This document shows positions 5,408-7,448 of a stretch of DNA of 7,448 nt, piece after piece. The notes under the pieces were generated by a model. The model worked only from the letters and a program-made list of their open reading frames with translations. It had not been told where the DNA came from and did no database searches. Numbering within the stretch: the first letter of the stretch is position 1; the number at the start of each line of letters is the position of its first letter. The stretch comes from Pseudomonadota bacterium (lineage in GTDB: Bacteria; Pseudomonadota; Gammaproteobacteria; Xanthomonadales; Xanthomonadaceae). The position numbers and the translations under genes were made by a program. The DNA is taken from positions 1 through 7,448 of the forward strand of contig JAFAFY010000234.1 of NCBI GenBank assembly GCA_023423235.1, in the 5' to 3' direction.

Positions 5408-7108
5408 ATGTCGCGTCACCCGCTGCTCCAGGCCACCACTACAGGCCTTGCCGTCGCCCTGCTGGCCGGCTGCGCCGCCACAACCCCGGCGCGCACCGCC
5501 CACGTGGCACCGATCGATGTCCCGCCCGCGGCCACGCGCGCCGACGAGACGCCGGCATGGTGGTACCGCAGCGGCGCCGCGCGCGCCGCCGGCAATGGCG
5601 CGATGGCCGGCCAGGCGAAGAACGTCATCGTGTTCCTCGGCGACGGCATGAGCCTGCCCACGGTGGCCGCGGCGCGGATCCTCGAGGGCCAGCGCAATGG
5701 CGGCAGCGGCGAGGAGCACCAGCTCAGCTGGGAGCGCTTCCCGCATACCGCGCTGTCGAAGACCTACAACACCGATTCGCAGACACCCGACTCGGCCGGC
5801 ACCATGACCGCGATCGCCACCGGCGTGAAGTCCCACATGGGCGCAATTGGTGTCTCGGCGGGCAACCGCTTCGATTGCGCGGACAGCCGCGGCCGTCACC
5901 TGCAGTCGTGGCTGCAACTGGCCGAGAACGCGGGACTGGCCACCGGCATCGTCACCACCGCCCGCATCACCCACGCCACGCCCGCGGCGACCTACGCGCA
6001 CGTACCCGAGCGCAACTGGGAGAGCGACGACCTGATGCCTGACGAAGCGCGCGCGGCTGGCTGCAGCGACATCGCCAGCCAGCTTGTCGATGCGTACCGC
6101 GGCGGCCGCGGACCGCGCGTGGCGCTGGGCGGCGGCGCCCGGCATTTCCTGCCCGACCAGGAGGTGATGCCCGGCGTCCGCGGCCAGCGCCGCGACGGCC
6201 GCAACCTCGTCGCCGAATGGCAGGCGCTGCAGCCCGGCGGCGCCTTCGTCCATACCACCGGCCAGCTCGAGGCCGCGAAGCAGGCGCCGTCGGTGCTGGG
6301 CCTGTTCGACCTCGGCCACATGGACTACGACCACGACCGCGACACCGGACCGGATGGCCAGCCCAGCCTCGAGGCCATGACCCGTTTCGCGATCCAGCGC
6401 CTGCAGCGCGAAGGCACCGGCTACGTCCTGCTGATCGAAAGTGGCCGCATCGACCATGCCAGCCACGAGGGCAACGCCTTCCGCGCCCTTGACGAGACCG
6501 TCGCGATGTCGCGCGCAGTGCAGGCCGCGGCCGAGCTGACCTCGGCCGACGACACCCTGATCCTGGTCACCGCCGACCATGCCCACACCCTGAGCTTCGT
6601 CGGCTACCCGGTGCGCGGCAACCCGATCCTGGGCAAGGTGCGCGGGCGCACCACCGAGGAGGACGACCCGGATGCCTACGCCCTCGACGCCACCGGCCTG
6701 CCCTACACCACCCTGGTCTATGCCAACGGCCCGGGCTACACCGGCGCCAGCAACCTGCAGCCCGCCGGGCCCAAGACCCATCTGCACGAGCCGCGCAGTT
6801 TCGAGCCCGCGAACGGTCGCCCGGACCTGCGCGAAGTGGATACCGAGCACCCGGACTTCCTGCAGGAAGCGCTGGTGCCGATGAAGAGCGAGACCCACGG
6901 GGGCGACGACGTCGGCATCTGGGCCCGCGGCCCCGGCAGCGACGCGGTGCGCGGCACGATGGAGCAGAACACGATCTACCACATCGTCGTGCAGGCAACC
7001 CCGGCCCTGCGCACGCAGTTGTGCACAACCGGCCACTGCAACGCCGATGGCGTGCCGGTGGATCTGCCGACGATGACGCCGGTCGCTGCGCCAGCGCGCG
7101 CCGACTGA
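5408..7108 (+). CDS. Alkaline phosphatase, lipoprotein, animal-type active site
   Basis: A 566-residue exported phosphomonoesterase that would release phosphate from organic esters in the envelope. The ATG at 5408 has AGGA (5395-5398) upstream. The signal ends in lipobox LLAGC with Cys22 lipidated and Ala at +2, as in outer-membrane lipoproteins. Metal and catalytic residues are all visible: Asp79 (FLGDGM), nucleophile Ser129 (PDSAGT), Thr191, Glu344, Asp349 and His353 (IESGRIDHASHEG), Asp390-His391 (TADHAH) and His497 (ETHGGDD). His189 and His350 stand where E. coli PhoA has Asp153 and Lys328, as in animal enzymes, and the run HATPAATYAH...RNW also resembles the animal form. Cys157 and Cys219 are 62 residues apart, as in the human placental disulfide. 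An insert around 411-485 replaces the animal crown-domain region and is longer. A Pho-box-like promoter lies upstream. The PhoA-superfamily call is secure; the natural substrate is unknown. Confidence 0.95.
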   Translation: MSRHPLLQATTTGLAVALLAGCAATTPARTAHVAPIDVPPAATRADETPAWWYRSGAARAAGNGAMAGQAKNVIVFLGDGMSLPTVAAARILEGQRNGGSGEEHQLSWERFPHTALSKTYNTDSQTPDSAGTMTAIATGVKSHMGAIGVSAGNRFDCADSRGRHLQSWLQLAENAGLATGIVTTARITHATPAATYAHVPERNWESDDLMPDEARAAGCSDIASQLVDAYRGGRGPRVALGGGARHFLPDQEVMPGVRGQRRDGRNLVAEWQALQPGGAFVHTTGQLEAAKQAPSVLGLFDLGHMDYDHDRDTGPDGQPSLEAMTRFAIQRLQREGTGYVLLIESGRIDHASHEGNAFRALDETVAMSRAVQAAAELTSADDTLILVTADHAHTLSFVGYPVRGNPILGKVRGRTTEEDDPDAYALDATGLPYTTLVYANGPGYTGASNLQPAGPKTHLHEPRSFEPANGRPDLREVDTEHPDFLQEALVPMKSETHGGDDVGIWARGPGSDAVRGTMEQNTIYHIVVQATPALRTQLCTTGHCNADGVPVDLPTMTPVAAPARAD

Positions 7109-7122
7109 GCCTGCGCAGCAGA

Positions 7123-7156
7123 CGCACCGCCTCGTCCGAAGGTACGAGGCGGTGCG
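7123..7156. terminator. Long hairpin after the phosphatase gene
   Basis: A perfect 13-bp stem, CGCACCGCCTCGT (7123-7135) with ACGAGGCGGTGCG (7144-7156), and an 8-nt loop, starting 14 nt after the phosphatase stop. No T tract follows on either strand. It separates the phosphatase from the dehydrogenase gene and is best read as a terminator or an mRNA 3'-end stabilising hairpin. Confidence 0.6.
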
Positions 7157-7206
7157 ACACCTCCAGCCGCTAAGCTGATCGCCCCCATCGGAAGCGGAGC
7201 GGCAGC

Positions 7207-7448
7207 ATGAATCGACTCGACGGCAAGGTCTGCGTGGTCACCGGCGCGGCCAGCGGCATCGGCAGGCGCATCGCCGAGGTCTATGCGCAGGCCGGCGGCA
7301 AGGTCGTCATCGCCGATCTCAAACTCGACGCGGCCCAAGCTACCGCCACCGCGATCCGTGACGCCGGCGGCGATGCGCTGGCCGTCGCGATGGACGTCAC
7401 CGACGAGGTCCAGGTCGTCGACGGCATCGCGCAGGTGATCGCGCACTA
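7207..7448 (+). CDS. Short-chain dehydrogenase/reductase, 5' part only (3-hydroxybutyrate dehydrogenase-like)
   Basis: The first 80 codons of an SDR-family oxidoreductase that runs off the right edge. The ATG at 7207 has GGAG (7196-7199) with a 7-nt spacer. The Rossmann nucleotide-binding start is plain: VVTGAASGIG (10-19) gives the TGxxxGxG motif. Asp37 (VVIADL), at the end of the second beta strand, favours NAD(H) over NADP(H). MDVTD (62-66) supplies the Asp that contacts the adenine ring. The catalytic Ser-Tyr-Lys residues lie beyond the window. The pattern of the first 80 residues (ADLKLDAAQATA, GGDALAVAMDVTDE) resembles D-3-hydroxybutyrate dehydrogenases of polyhydroxybutyrate or ketone-body metabolism, but many SDRs share this region, so the specific substrate is tentative. 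TAAGCT at 7171-7176 is a weak -10-like hexamer. Confidence 0.9.
   Translation, partial: MNRLDGKVCVVTGAASGIGRRIAEVYAQAGGKVVIADLKLDAAQATATAIRDAGGDALAVAMDVTDEVQVVDGIAQVIAH

Noticed and set aside
5156..7036. 626-codon minus-strand frame
   Set aside because: Antisense to the alkaline phosphatase, whose catalytic motifs are intact; no recognisable motif in the antisense product.

Overview
The window is a GC-rich bacterial chromosome segment with densely packed genes. Strong third-position GC, lipobox-bearing exported proteins and the gene families present suggest a gammaproteobacterium of the Xanthomonadaceae (Lysobacter/Luteimonas/Xanthomonas-like). This is an inference from style and content, not a database match. 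No rRNA, tRNA, CRISPR array, insertion sequence or phage gene was seen.

Layout from left to right. A SlyD-type FKBP peptidyl-prolyl isomerase (208-687, minus) is divergent from two consecutive NlpC/P60 (C40) cell-wall peptidases (821-1360 and 1471-2133, plus), the first a lipoprotein and the second an ordinary secreted protein. A GNRA-loop hairpin terminator follows at 2163-2185. After about 250 bp without a convincing gene comes a two-gene unit: a small four-helix membrane protein of unknown function (2432-2839) and a bile acid:sodium symporter (BASS) family transporter (2852-3727), 12 bp apart. A 181-bp intergenic stretch then holds a perfect 14-bp palindrome and a 56-nt inverted-repeat element. 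Next is a DAACS-family (GltP/DctA-type) carrier on the minus strand (3909-5297), divergent from a large alkaline phosphatase lipoprotein (5408-7108, plus). A 13-bp-stem hairpin closes that gene, and the window ends inside a short-chain dehydrogenase (7207 onward), possibly a 3-hydroxybutyrate dehydrogenase.

Functionally this looks like a housekeeping and cell-envelope neighbourhood rather than a mobile island: peptidoglycan hydrolysis, phosphate scavenging and solute uptake. The points most worth checking are three. The DAACS carrier appears to have lost several side chains that bind sodium in the archaeal homologue GltPh while keeping the amino-acid-binding residues. The phosphatase resembles the animal enzymes more than E. 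coli PhoA and is preceded by a degenerate Pho box with E. coli-like spacing to a -10 element. The 3778-3897 intergenic stretch combines a palindrome, a TATAGT element and a self-complementary segment. I did not find evidence for a wholly new multi-gene system.
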